Source: Flavobacterium sp. UBA6195
GTDB taxonomy: Bacteria > Bacteroidota > Bacteroidia > Flavobacteriales > Flavobacteriaceae
Assembly: GCF_002422095.1 (NCBI RefSeq)
Contig: NZ_DITB01000070.1
Span: forward strand, 57,174-71,606
DNA: 14,433 bases
Direction: 5' to 3'
This document shows positions 8,016-14,394 of the stretch, piece after piece. How positions within the stretch are numbered: the stretch's first letter is position 1; each line of letters starts with the position of its first letter. Position numbers and translations under genes: made by a program. The notes under the pieces were generated by a model. The model searched no databases and had not been told where the DNA came from. It was given only the letters and a program-made list of their open reading frames with translations.

Positions 8016-8654
8016 TTAGTTATTAACACCAAGGATTTCTTTGAATTCTTCAGCAAGTTCATCAATTAAAATTGGAAAATCCTTTTCAACTTTTATTGAT
8101 AACTCTTTCATCTTTTCAAAATTTGATTTTATATCTTCTCTTTCTAAATCAAATTTATTTTCAATGTAATAAAGTACGTCTGTGAAATCCCAACCTATTT
8201 TATAGTAATCATTAATTAATGAATCAATTTTTAAAGTTATGCTCGAATTAAAAAAGATTTTATTAGGGAAGTAGTAATTTGAAAACTCTTTTAAAGCTAA
8301 ATTTACTCTATCAGTTCTCTCTTGTTTTTCTTTTATACCATCATCAATTATTATATGAGCTCTTCTTGTATATGTAAACATTGAAGATTGTAATTCAATT
8401 AACTTCATATATAAATTTTTGATTACTTCCGCTCTTTCAGAATGTAAATTTGAAAATTTTATATTGAATTCTTGAAGTTTAGCATCTAGTTGATGTTGAA
8501 AATTTTTATTTTCTTGTTCTAATTCTTTTTTCTTTAATTCAATAGTTTCGTTAAAGAAATGTTCTATTAAATTTTTACCAAAATATAATCCTGCAATAAT
8601 TACAATTGCTGGAACTCCTGAAGAAATTAAACTTTCAATTAACTTATCTTCCAT
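8016..8654 (-). CDS. Unknown membrane-anchored coiled-coil protein
   Basis: A 212-residue protein of no family I can name. It has an N-terminal hydrophobic helix (about 13-29: GVPAIVIIAGLYFGKNL) without a cleavage site, so it is probably a signal anchor. A charged, heptad-like segment (about 35-80, rich in Glu, Lys, Gln and Leu) suggests a coiled coil. The C-terminal two thirds are predicted largely helical and cytoplasmic, with no catalytic motif visible. ATG start at 8652-8654. The gene is very AT-rich (13 G/C in bases 8221-8280) and is bracketed by inverted repeats at 7985-8014 and 8667-8701. Both suggest an accessory insertion between the DUF1015 and yggS genes. Similar anchored coiled-coil proteins occur singly in accessory regions; no function can be assigned. 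Confidence 0.78.
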   Translation of the reverse strand: MEDKLIESLISSGVPAIVIIAGLYFGKNLIEHFFNETIELKKKELEQENKNFQHQLDAKLQEFNIKFSNLHSERAEVIKNLYMKLIELQSSMFTYTRRAHIIIDDGIKEKQERTDRVNLALKEFSNYYFPNKIFFNSSITLKIDSLINDYYKIGWDFTDVLYYIENKFDLEREDIKSNFEKMKELSIKVEKDFPILIDELAEEFKEILGVNN

Positions 8655-8666
8655 ATTTTATAGATA

Positions 8667-8701
8667 TTATGAGATTATTAACTTTGTTCAGAATGACAAA
8701 A
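8667..8701 (-). repeat. Right inverted copy of a TTTTGTCATT-ended dispersed repeat
   Basis: Read on the minus strand it starts TTTTGTCATTCTGAAC and ends near ATAATCTCATAA. The outer ten bases match the left copy exactly; the interior diverges. It resembles the GTCATTCTGAAC-type Bacteroidota intergenic repeat recalled from memory. It ends 12 bp upstream of the start codon of the unknown gene. Confidence 0.6.
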
Positions 8702-8721
8702 TTGCGATTATTTCCTTTTAT

Positions 8722-8761
8722 TCCAACTTCCATCTTCAAACTCCCAACCAAACCTACAACT
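8722..8761 (-). repeat. Degenerate heptad repeat array at the 3' end of the DUF1015 gene
   Basis: On the minus strand three in-phase units are AGTTTGA, AGATGGA and AGTTGGA (8722-8742). They are preceded by looser units, GGTTGGG and AGTTGTA, with a one-base slip. The array starts within the last codons of the DUF1015 gene and runs into the gap before the right inverted repeat. Confidence 0.6.
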
Positions 8762-9974
8762 CATACACCACCAAACCACTTCTAAACTTCGGTTCAATGT
8801 AGGTTGATTTTGGAGGCATAATTAAATTGTTATCAGCTAATGCTTTGATTTCTTTGATGTCGGAAGGGTAGAGCATGAAGCCTACTTCAAATTCGCCTTC
8901 GTCGATTAAATCTTTTATGACGGATATCGATTGTTTTCCTGGAATGTAATCGATACGTTCGTCGTTTCTTAAATCTTCGATTCCTAGTAAAGGGAAAAGG
9001 ACTTTGTCGTATAAAATTTGAGCATCTAAATTGTCTAAAATTGAAGCTTGCTGGTGATTTTCTTTTTTGTAGAACAACGCATAAAAACTTCCGTCTAAGT
9101 ACATCCCAAATTCAAACTTATTTTGAGGTTTCCAAATTTCTTGGTCTTTTGCTATGATGACGAAATGTTCTGATAATTTTTTAATGAAAATTTCTTTCGA
9201 CAAACCATTCAAATCGCGAATTAATCGGTTGAATTCGTAAATTTTGACATTACTTTCAGCAATTAAGAAACTCATGAAATAATTCAGATTTTCGTTACCT
9301 AAATGTTTGTCTTGTTCGTACAACAATTCCGCTGAAGCCGAACGATGATGTCCATCCGCAATATATAAATTCGGGATGTTTTCAAAATGTTCTTGCAACC
9401 AATCGACTTCACTTTGTGTGTCAATTTTCCAAAGCGTGTGTTTTTCTTTGTTGGTCGTCGAATATTCGTAAACCGGTTTGCTCTGTTTTCGCAACGCAAT
9501 AAACGTATTGATTTCCACACTATCAGGATAGGTAATCAAAACGGGTTCTGTGTTAAAATTCGTTTGATGCAAATAATCTTTGAATAATTCCACGCGATAT
9601 TGTAAGGTGTCTTCGTGTTTTTTGATGACGTTATCTTGGTAATCTTTCACCGAAGTTCCAGCAATAATTCCAGTAAAAATCTGTCCTTTTGACTGGATTT
9701 CGTACAAATAAAAAACAGGATGTTCTTCTTCAATTAGAATTTGGTCGTGTTTAAAATCTTGATATTTATTAGCAACGGCTTTAAAACGTTTTTCCAATGA
9801 CACTTTTTGCGCATTGGCATAAGCAGGATGAATTACATGCAAAAACGAATACGGATTAAAATCCAACCAAGCAGCAAGCTCAGCCGAACTATAATCGTCA
9901 TACGTTCTACAGGTTACCAATGCCACTTTATCTGGCGCTGGACGTACTGCTTTGAAAGGTTTTATTTTGGCCAT
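8754..9974 (-). CDS. DUF1015 family protein
   Basis: Cytoplasmic protein of the DUF1015 family, 406 residues from the ATG at 9972-9974. It shows the N-terminal AKIKPFKAVRPAPDKV (2-17), the segment NPYSFLHVIHP (40-50) and the family hallmark ADGHHRSASA (206-215), likely an active or metal/phosphate-binding site. The C-terminal half ends PGKQSIS...MLYPSDI...MPPKSTYIEPK, also typical. The biochemical role is not established; in other genomes the family often sits with serine biosynthesis genes, which are absent here. The frame is open 13 codons further upstream, but those codons translate a heptad repeat array and are rejected. No clear promoter was found; the leader holds the inverted heptad array. 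Confidence 0.92.
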   Translation of the reverse strand: MAKIKPFKAVRPAPDKVALVTCRTYDDYSSAELAAWLDFNPYSFLHVIHPAYANAQKVSLEKRFKAVANKYQDFKHDQILIEEEHPVFYLYEIQSKGQIFTGIIAGTSVKDYQDNVIKKHEDTLQYRVELFKDYLHQTNFNTEPVLITYPDSVEINTFIALRKQSKPVYEYSTTNKEKHTLWKIDTQSEVDWLQEHFENIPNLYIADGHHRSASAELLYEQDKHLGNENLNYFMSFLIAESNVKIYEFNRLIRDLNGLSKEIFIKKLSEHFVIIAKDQEIWKPQNKFEFGMYLDGSFYALFYKKENHQQASILDNLDAQILYDKVLFPLLGIEDLRNDERIDYIPGKQSISVIKDLIDEGEFEVGFMLYPSDIKEIKALADNNLIMPPKSTYIEPKFRSGLVVYEL

Positions 9975-9980
9975 ATTTTT

Positions 9981-10048
9981 AGTGAAAAGTGATAAGTGAA
10001 AAGTGATAAGCAAGTATACTTTTTACTTATCACTTTTTACTTTTTACT
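9981..10048. repeat. Head-to-head inverted heptad array with central palindrome
   Basis: The plus strand reads AGTGAAA, AGTGATA, AGTGAAA, AGTGATA (9981-10008), an exact 14-base unit twice. From the other side the minus strand reads AGTAAAA, AGTAAAA, AGTGATA, AGTAAAA, AGTATAC. The two halves meet at the palindrome AAGTATACTT (10012-10021). They contain a perfect 12-base inverted repeat: AAAAGTGATAAG at 9999-10010 against CTTATCACTTTT at 10026-10037. The structure fills the Hbd-DUF1015 gap and includes the Hbd stop codon (10044-10046). Without a U-tract it is not a normal terminator. Confidence 0.85.
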
Positions 10049-10934
10049 TTGAAAATTGCTTTGCAACTTTCTCTGCTTTTTTGCTTTCTGAGTAATCGTA
10101 GAATCCTTCTCCTGATTTAACTCCTAATTTTCCTGCCATTACCATATTTACTAATAACGGACATGGCGCATATTTTGGATTTTTAAATCCGTCGTACATT
10201 ACGTTTAGGATAGATAAACAAACGTCTAATCCTATGAAGTCGGCTAATTGTAATGGTCCCATCGGGTGTGCCATTCCTAATTTCATAACCGTATCGATTT
10301 CGTAAACACCACCAACACCGTTGTATAACGTTTCGATAGCTTCGTTAATCATTGGCATTAAAATTCGGTTAGCAACGAAACCTGGATAATCATTAACTTC
10401 TGTTGGTGTTTTTCCTAATTTCACAGATAAATCCATGATGATTTTCGTAACTTCATCTGAAGTGTTGTAACCACGGATAATTTCCACCAATTTCATAATC
10501 GGCACCGGATTCATAAAGTGCATTCCAATAACTCTTTCTGGATGAACAACATTAGCTGCAATTTGTGTAATTGAAATTGAAGAAGTATTCGTTGCTAAAA
10601 TTACGTTATGATCACAAACTTCGCTTAATTGTTTGAAGATATTGAATTTCAATTGTACGTTTTCTGTAGCGGCTTCTACTACTAAATCACAACCTACAAC
10701 ACCATCTTTAACGTCAGTATACGTGATAATATTCCCGATAGTTTTGTGTTTGTCTTCTTCGGTGATACTTCCTTTTGCTACCATTCGGTCAAGGTTAGCG
10801 GCGATAGTTGCCATTCCTTTTTCTAATGATTTTTCTGAAATATCGATTAATTTTACGGTAAATCCGCTTTGCGCGAAAGTATGAGCAATTCCGTTACCCA
10901 TAGTTCCTGCTCCGATTACTGCGATTGTGTTCAT
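10044..10934 (-). CDS. 3-hydroxybutyryl-CoA dehydrogenase (Hbd/PaaH type)
   Basis: NAD(P)-dependent 3-hydroxyacyl-CoA dehydrogenase, 296 residues, a stand-alone single-domain-pair enzyme rather than a FadB fusion. The Rossmann motif is GAGTMGNGIA (8-17). The substrate/cofactor segment is ATNTSSISI (114-122), and the catalytic His/Glu pair is H139 in GMHFMNPVP and E151 in KLVEI. The C-terminal dimerisation domain has DYPGFVANR (182-190) and HPMGPLQLADFIGLD (223-237). It interconverts 3-hydroxyacyl-CoA and acetoacyl-CoA, in fatty or aromatic acid breakdown or C4 metabolism; which of these cannot be decided here. ATG start 24 bp downstream of the oxidoreductase stop, so the two are probably co-transcribed. 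Confidence 0.95.
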   Translation of the reverse strand: MNTIAVIGAGTMGNGIAHTFAQSGFTVKLIDISEKSLEKGMATIAANLDRMVAKGSITEEDKHKTIGNIITYTDVKDGVVGCDLVVEAATENVQLKFNIFKQLSEVCDHNVILATNTSSISITQIAANVVHPERVIGMHFMNPVPIMKLVEIIRGYNTSDEVTKIIMDLSVKLGKTPTEVNDYPGFVANRILMPMINEAIETLYNGVGGVYEIDTVMKLGMAHPMGPLQLADFIGLDVCLSILNVMYDGFKNPKYAPCPLLVNMVMAGKLGVKSGEGFYDYSESKKAEKVAKQFSK

Positions 10935-10958
10935 TTTTATTTTAGGTTTGTTTGGTTT

Positions 10959-11930
10959 TTATTTTCTTGCATTCATACACTCAATAATCTGATACGCCAC
11001 ACGAAGTGCTTCTGTACCATCTTCTAAAGTTACGATTGGAGTGGTGTTGTTATTGATAGCATCCGCGAAAGTTTCTAATTCGTCCAAAATGGCGTTGTTA
11101 GCATCCACTTGCGGATTATCAAAATAGATTTGTTTTTTAACGCCTTCAGCATTTTGTAAAATCATGTCGAAATCGCCTGGAACTTCGGGTGCGTCTTTCA
11201 TGCGAACTACTTCGCATACTTTATCTAAATAATCTACTGAAATGTAAGCGTCTTTTTGGAAGAAACGCGATTTTCTCATGTTCTTCATCGAGATTCGGCT
11301 CGAAGTAATGTTGGCTACACAACCGTTTTCAAATTCGATACGGGCATTTGAAATGTCTGGAGAATCAGAAATTACAGCAACACCACTGGCATTAACTGAT
11401 TTTACTTTCGATTTTACCACACTCAAAATGGCATCAATATCGTGAATCATCAAATCCAAAACCACAGGAACATCCGTACCACGAGGATTGAATTCCGCCA
11501 AACGATGCGTTTCAATAAACATCGGATTGTTGATTTTATCTTTCACAGCAGTAAACGCTGGATTGAATCGCTCCACGTGTCCAACTTGCCCTTTTACGTT
11601 GTGTTTTTTTGCTAAAGCGATGATTTCTTCTGCTTCAGCAACGGTGTTTGAAATAGGTTTTTCAATAAAAATATGCTTTCCAGCTTCGATAACTTGTTTC
11701 GCACATTCAAAATGTTGCATCGTTGGTGTTACAATATCTACTACATCAACTGCCGCAATTAATTCGGCAATAGAATCGAATTTTTTATAACCAAATTCGG
11801 CTGCTACTTTGTTGGCATTTTCTTCAAAAGCGTCATAAAAGCCTACTAATTCATATTTTTCAGATTGATTTAATAATCGCAAATGTATTTTTCCAAGGTG
11901 ACCAGCACCTAAAACTCCCACTTTTAACAT
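10959..11930 (-). CDS. Gfo/Idh/MocA family NAD(P)-dependent oxidoreductase
   Basis: A 323-residue oxidoreductase. The N-terminal Rossmann fold has GAGHLGKIH (8-16) and the family signature EKPI (90-93). The C-terminal alpha/beta substrate domain has VGHVERFNPA (116-125) and the catalytic-type DLMIHDID (159-166). The VGHxERFNPA segment is typical of the subgroup that includes UDP-GlcNAc 3-dehydrogenases such as GnnA. A sugar-nucleotide role is therefore plausible, but no partner aminotransferase is present, so substrate is left open. It is the first gene of the long minus-strand run and sits behind the best promoter of that run. Confidence 0.93.
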   Translation of the reverse strand: MLKVGVLGAGHLGKIHLRLLNQSEKYELVGFYDAFEENANKVAAEFGYKKFDSIAELIAAVDVVDIVTPTMQHFECAKQVIEAGKHIFIEKPISNTVAEAEEIIALAKKHNVKGQVGHVERFNPAFTAVKDKINNPMFIETHRLAEFNPRGTDVPVVLDLMIHDIDAILSVVKSKVKSVNASGVAVISDSPDISNARIEFENGCVANITSSRISMKNMRKSRFFQKDAYISVDYLDKVCEVVRMKDAPEVPGDFDMILQNAEGVKKQIYFDNPQVDANNAILDELETFADAINNNTTPIVTLEDGTEALRVAYQIIECMNARK

Positions 11931-11946
11931 AAAAAATTAATTTTAT

Positions 11947-11976
11947 CAAAAGTACGATTTTAGTTGAAAGTGCAAA
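11947..11976 (-). promoter_or_regulatory. Predicted Bacteroidota-type promoter of the minus-strand run
   Basis: On the minus strand a TTTG box (11973-11976) is followed after 18 bp by TACTTTTG (11947-11954), a perfect match to the -7 consensus TAnnTTTG. The start codon of the Gfo/Idh/MocA gene is 16 bp downstream, so the leader would be very short. Confidence 0.7.
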
Positions 11977-11984
11977 AGATTAAA

Positions 11985-12000
11985 TTCCGAAACTTCGGAA
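11985..12000. promoter_or_regulatory. Palindrome in the divergent control region
   Basis: Perfect inverted repeat TTCCGAA-AC-TTCGGAA, located between the two outward-facing candidate promoters (8 bp from the -33 box of one, 21 bp from that of the other). It is G/C-richer than its surroundings. It could be an operator for a shared regulator; no U-tract follows closely on either side, other than short A/T runs. Confidence 0.45.
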
Positions 12001-12021
12001 AAAAGTTAGTTTATTTTCTGA

Positions 12022-12052
12022 TTTGTTTTTTGAGATTTTAAAGCTATTTTTA
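12022..12052 (+). promoter_or_regulatory. Predicted promoter of pcm
   Basis: TTTG (12022-12025), a 19-bp spacer and TATTTTTA (12045-12052; 7 of 8 to TAnnTTTG). It implies transcription starting shortly before 12074 and so favours the TTG start at 12074 over the one at 12023, which overlaps the -33 box. Confidence 0.5.
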
Positions 12053-12073
12053 CCCAAACAAAATCATCCCAAA

Positions 12074-12715
12074 TTGAAAGATACGAATAAACATCAAGGA
12101 CTTAGAAATCAGTTGGTAAAGCAATTGGAAGAAAAAGGAATTACCGATAAAAACGTGTTAGCGGCTATTGGAAAAATTCCGCGTCATTTGTTTTTGGATT
12201 CGAGTTTTGAAGATTTTGCATACCAAGATAAAGCTTTTCCGATAGGTGCTGATCAAACTATTTCGCAACCTTATACAGTGGCTTTTCAATCGCAATTATT
12301 AGAAGTTCAAAAAAATCATAAAATATTAGAAATTGGAACTGGAAGTGGTTATCAAACTGCTGTTTTGTTCACATTGGGAGCTAATGTTTATTCAATAGAA
12401 CGCCAAAATCAATTGTTTAAAAAGACGTCTCTTTTGTTGCCAAAATTAAATATTCGACCTAAAAAGTTAATATTTGGTGATGGTTATAAAGGATTGTCTG
12501 AAGCCGCTCCTTTTGATAGTATTATTGTTACTGCTGGAGCTCCATTTATTCCGCAACCTTTAATGGCGCAATTAAAAATAGGAGGAAGGTTAGTGATTCC
12601 TGTTGGTGAAAAAGAGCAAATCATGACGTTATTGATTCGTAAAAACGAAACGCAATTTGAAAAACACGAATTTGGTGATTTTAGATTTGTTCCTTTATTA
12701 GAAAACAAAAACTAA
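12074..12715 (+). CDS. pcm: Protein-L-isoaspartate O-methyltransferase
   Basis: Repairs aged proteins by methylating L-isoaspartyl residues with S-adenosylmethionine. From the TTG at 12074 it has 213 residues, close to the usual 205-215. It shows TISQPYTVA (62-70), SAM-binding motif I LEIGTGSGYQTA (85-96), YSIER (106-110) and the late PVGEKEQ (176-182). The frame is open to a further TTG at 12023 (17 extra residues), but that start overlaps the predicted promoter. Flavobacterial relatives, as I recall, begin at the MKDT position, equal to TTG-AAA-GAT-ACG here. No ATG is available at either position, so the start is non-canonical. The stop codon directly abuts that of the convergent XRE gene. 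Confidence 0.94.
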   Translation: MKDTNKHQGLRNQLVKQLEEKGITDKNVLAAIGKIPRHLFLDSSFEDFAYQDKAFPIGADQTISQPYTVAFQSQLLEVQKNHKILEIGTGSGYQTAVLFTLGANVYSIERQNQLFKKTSLLLPKLNIRPKKLIFGDGYKGLSEAAPFDSIIVTAGAPFIPQPLMAQLKIGGRLVIPVGEKEQIMTLLIRKNETQFEKHEFGDFRFVPLLENKN

Positions 12716-13078
12716 TTAGCGAAGATTCGTTAATTTTTGTTTTAAAACTTCTAATTCATCTAAGATGGAAGTAATTTCTTTTTCTTTGGATGAATTGCCA
12801 ACTTCAATACCTTTTTCTTGAAGAATTTCGGTAATAGCTTGAATCGCAAAAGGATTCAAATCGAAATTATGGTCGAGTTTTACTTTATACCAAGCGACTA
12901 ACAACGGTTTTAAATCGATTTCTAAAATTTGAGCAAGCGTTTGCACTTGTTTTTTGGTTGGAATACGAAATCCGTTTTCAAACTTACTAATCAAAGCTTG
13001 GTCGATTTTTGCAATTTCGGCTAACTTCCTGGTTGAAAGTTCTTTATCTATTCGGCCTTGTTTTAAAATTTCTTTCAT
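12716..13078 (-). CDS. XRE-family helix-turn-helix regulator
   Basis: A 120-residue DNA-binding protein. An N-terminal Cro/C1-type helix-turn-helix spans about residues 4-60 (STRKLAEIAKID, recognition helix near QALISKFENG, then RIPTKKQVQTLAQILEID). A linker with LLVAWYKVKL (59-68) and a C-terminal Leu/Lys/Glu helix (about 97-118) likely dimerises. The helix-turn-helix with its LLVAW-type tail resembles regulators that in other genomes accompany DNA methyltransferases, but none is present here. It lies 9 bp downstream of smpB on the same strand, so the two are probably co-transcribed. Its target is unknown; it could be autoregulatory. ATG start. Confidence 0.9.
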   Translation of the reverse strand: MKEILKQGRIDKELSTRKLAEIAKIDQALISKFENGFRIPTKKQVQTLAQILEIDLKPLLVAWYKVKLDHNFDLNPFAIQAITEILQEKGIEVGNSSKEKEITSILDELEVLKQKLTNLR

Positions 13079-13087
13079 AAAGTATGA

Positions 13088-13540
13088 TTAGAAACTTTTC
13101 TTGATTCGGTCTAAATCGCGTTTGGTATCTTGCTCTTTTAACGATTCGCGTTTGTCGTAATTCTTTTTACCCCGACATAGTGCAATATCCAATTTAGCTA
13201 ATCCTTTTTCATTGGTAAACAAACGAAGCGGAACAATGGTTAGTCCTTTATTATCCGAATCTTTATCGAGTTTTTTTAGTTCGCGTTTATTCAATAATAA
13301 TTTACGTTCACTTTTTGCTTTATGATTGTAATGAGTTCCATACAAATATTCCTCAATGTGTGAATTAATCATAAATAACTCGCCATCATGAAATTCGCAA
13401 AAACTTTCAGCAATAGAAGCTTTTCCCAGACGAATTGATTTGATTTCGGTTCCGGTTAAAACGATTCCAGCGGTGTATTTGTCTAAAATTTCGTAATCGA
13501 ATTTAGCTCTTTTATTAAGTATGTTAACGGTCTTTTGCAT
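13088..13540 (-). CDS. smpB: SsrA-binding protein SmpB
   Basis: Binds tmRNA and brings it to stalled ribosomes for trans-translation. It has 150 residues, full length. It shows the N-terminal NKRAKFDYEI (9-18), GTEIKSIRLGKAS (30-42), HKAKSERKLLL (73-83) and the basic C-terminal GKKNYDKRESLKEQD (124-138) that reaches into the mRNA channel. The ATG start at 13538-13540 is only a few bases from a -7-like box, so the transcript may be nearly leaderless. The partner tmRNA gene is not in the window. Confidence 0.98.
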   Translation of the reverse strand: MQKTVNILNKRAKFDYEILDKYTAGIVLTGTEIKSIRLGKASIAESFCEFHDGELFMINSHIEEYLYGTHYNHKAKSERKLLLNKRELKKLDKDSDNKGLTIVPLRLFTNEKGLAKLDIALCRGKKNYDKRESLKEQDTKRDLDRIKKSF

Positions 13541-13548
13541 ATAGACTA

Positions 13549-13567
13549 CAAATGTAAATCAAAATTA
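13549..13567 (-). promoter_or_regulatory. Candidate smpB promoter -7 boxes
   Basis: Two perfect TAnnTTTG matches lie upstream of smpB on the minus strand: TACATTTG (13549-13556) and TAATTTTG (13560-13567). Neither has a clear TTTG at -33. The nearer one would leave only a few untranslated bases. Confidence 0.45.
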
Positions 13568-13624
13568 TAGCATTTTAAAATGATAATTAGAGATTAATAA
13601 TTTTCAAACAATGATTTATATCAG

Positions 13625-13654
13625 TTTTTACGATTTTACATCTAAATATCTTTG
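13625..13654 (+). promoter_or_regulatory. Predicted promoter of the OmpW-like gene
   Basis: TATCTTTG (13647-13654) fits the -7 consensus perfectly; a T-run (13625-13629) sits at -33 spacing but lacks the final G. It lies 24 bp before the chosen ATG at 13679 and rules out the upstream TTG at 13652, which lies within the box. Confidence 0.6.
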
Positions 13655-13678
13655 ACTCATAATTTTAAACTTAATAAA

Positions 13679-14341
13679 ATGAGAAAAATAGTTTTTGCTT
13701 TAATGGCAATGTCTTTGATGACAGTAAATTTTGTAAATGCACAAGATAAAGATGAAAAGGTAAATGATTTTAAAAGATGGCAAGTTCGTTTAAGAGCAGT
13801 AGGTGTAACTCCAGATGAAAGTGCTAAAATTGGTGTAATAGGTGGAGATGTTGCTATCTCGAATGCTTTAATTCCAGAATTAGATTTTACTTATTTCTTT
13901 ACTGAACATTTTGCTGCCGAATTGATTTTGGGAACTGCAAAACACGATGTAAAAGCAATTAATACTGCTGCTGGTAATGTAGATTTAGGTAGTGTGTGGT
14001 TATTACCTCCAACATTAACGGCTCAATATCATTTTTATACATCGGATAAAAAAGTTTTCAAGCCTTATATTGGAGCAGGTGTAAATTATACATTGTTTTA
14101 CAATGTTAAATCAGGTGATGTTGCTGATGTAAAATATGATAATGCATTAGGATATGCAGCTCAATTGGGGTTTGACTTAATGTTAAATGATAAGTTTTTC
14201 ATAAACGTAGATGCAAAAAAATTGTTTTTAAACACAGATGTTACAGTTGATGCATCAAATTTAGCTCCTGGTTTAAGTATTCCTGCTAAAGTAGATATCG
14301 ACCCTTGGTTATTTGGAGTTGGAGTAGGTATGAAATTTTAA
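13679..14341 (+). CDS. OmpW-like outer-membrane beta-barrel protein
   Basis: A 220-residue outer-membrane protein. The signal peptide is MRKIVFALMAMSLMTVNFVNA, cleaved before Q22. The mature part has the OmpW-type pattern: WQVRLRAVGVTPDE (34-47), ELDFTYFFTEHFAAEL (67-82), the hallmark VWLLPPTLTAQYHF (106-119), FKPYIGAGVNYTLF (127-140) and a C-terminal strand ending GVGMKF with the terminal phenylalanine needed for barrel assembly. OmpW proteins are eight-stranded barrels thought to pass small hydrophobic molecules; that function here is by family. The ATG is chosen over a TTG nine codons upstream because the signal peptide starts there. It is a single-gene unit with its own promoter and terminator. 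Confidence 0.93.
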   Translation: MRKIVFALMAMSLMTVNFVNAQDKDEKVNDFKRWQVRLRAVGVTPDESAKIGVIGGDVAISNALIPELDFTYFFTEHFAAELILGTAKHDVKAINTAAGNVDLGSVWLLPPTLTAQYHFYTSDKKVFKPYIGAGVNYTLFYNVKSGDVADVKYDNALGYAAQLGFDLMLNDKFFINVDAKKLFLNTDVTVDASNLAPGLSIPAKVDIDPWLFGVGVGMKF

Positions 14342-14360
14342 GTGTTATTGGTTAGTTTAT

Positions 14361-14394
14361 AAAAAAAGAGGATGATAATTCATCCTCTTTTTTT
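14361..14394 (+). terminator. Intrinsic terminator after the OmpW-like gene
   Basis: Perfect stem GAGGATGA (14368-14375) and TCATCCTC (14380-14387), loop TAAT, followed by a T-run (14388-14394). A matching A-run precedes it (14361-14367), so it could also work from the right. Confidence 0.93.

Noticed and set aside
7973..8065. 31-residue N-terminal extension of YggS
   Set aside because: It overlaps the upstream gene by 50 bp, translates the left inverted repeat, and would exceed family length; the ATG at 7970-7972 gives the normal 224 residues.
8660..8702. Promoter for the unknown membrane/coiled-coil gene using the TTTG of the right inverted repeat
   Set aside because: Spacing is right, but the would-be -7 box TAATCTCA fits TAnnTTTG poorly.
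9975..10013. 13-residue N-terminal extension of the DUF1015 protein
   Set aside because: The codons are made of heptad repeat sequence, and the conserved MAKIKPFKA start lies at 9974.
9999..10037. Intrinsic terminator for the Hbd gene
   Set aside because: The 12-base inverted repeat is strong, but on the minus strand it is followed by more repeat sequence rather than a U-run; reported as a repeat instead.
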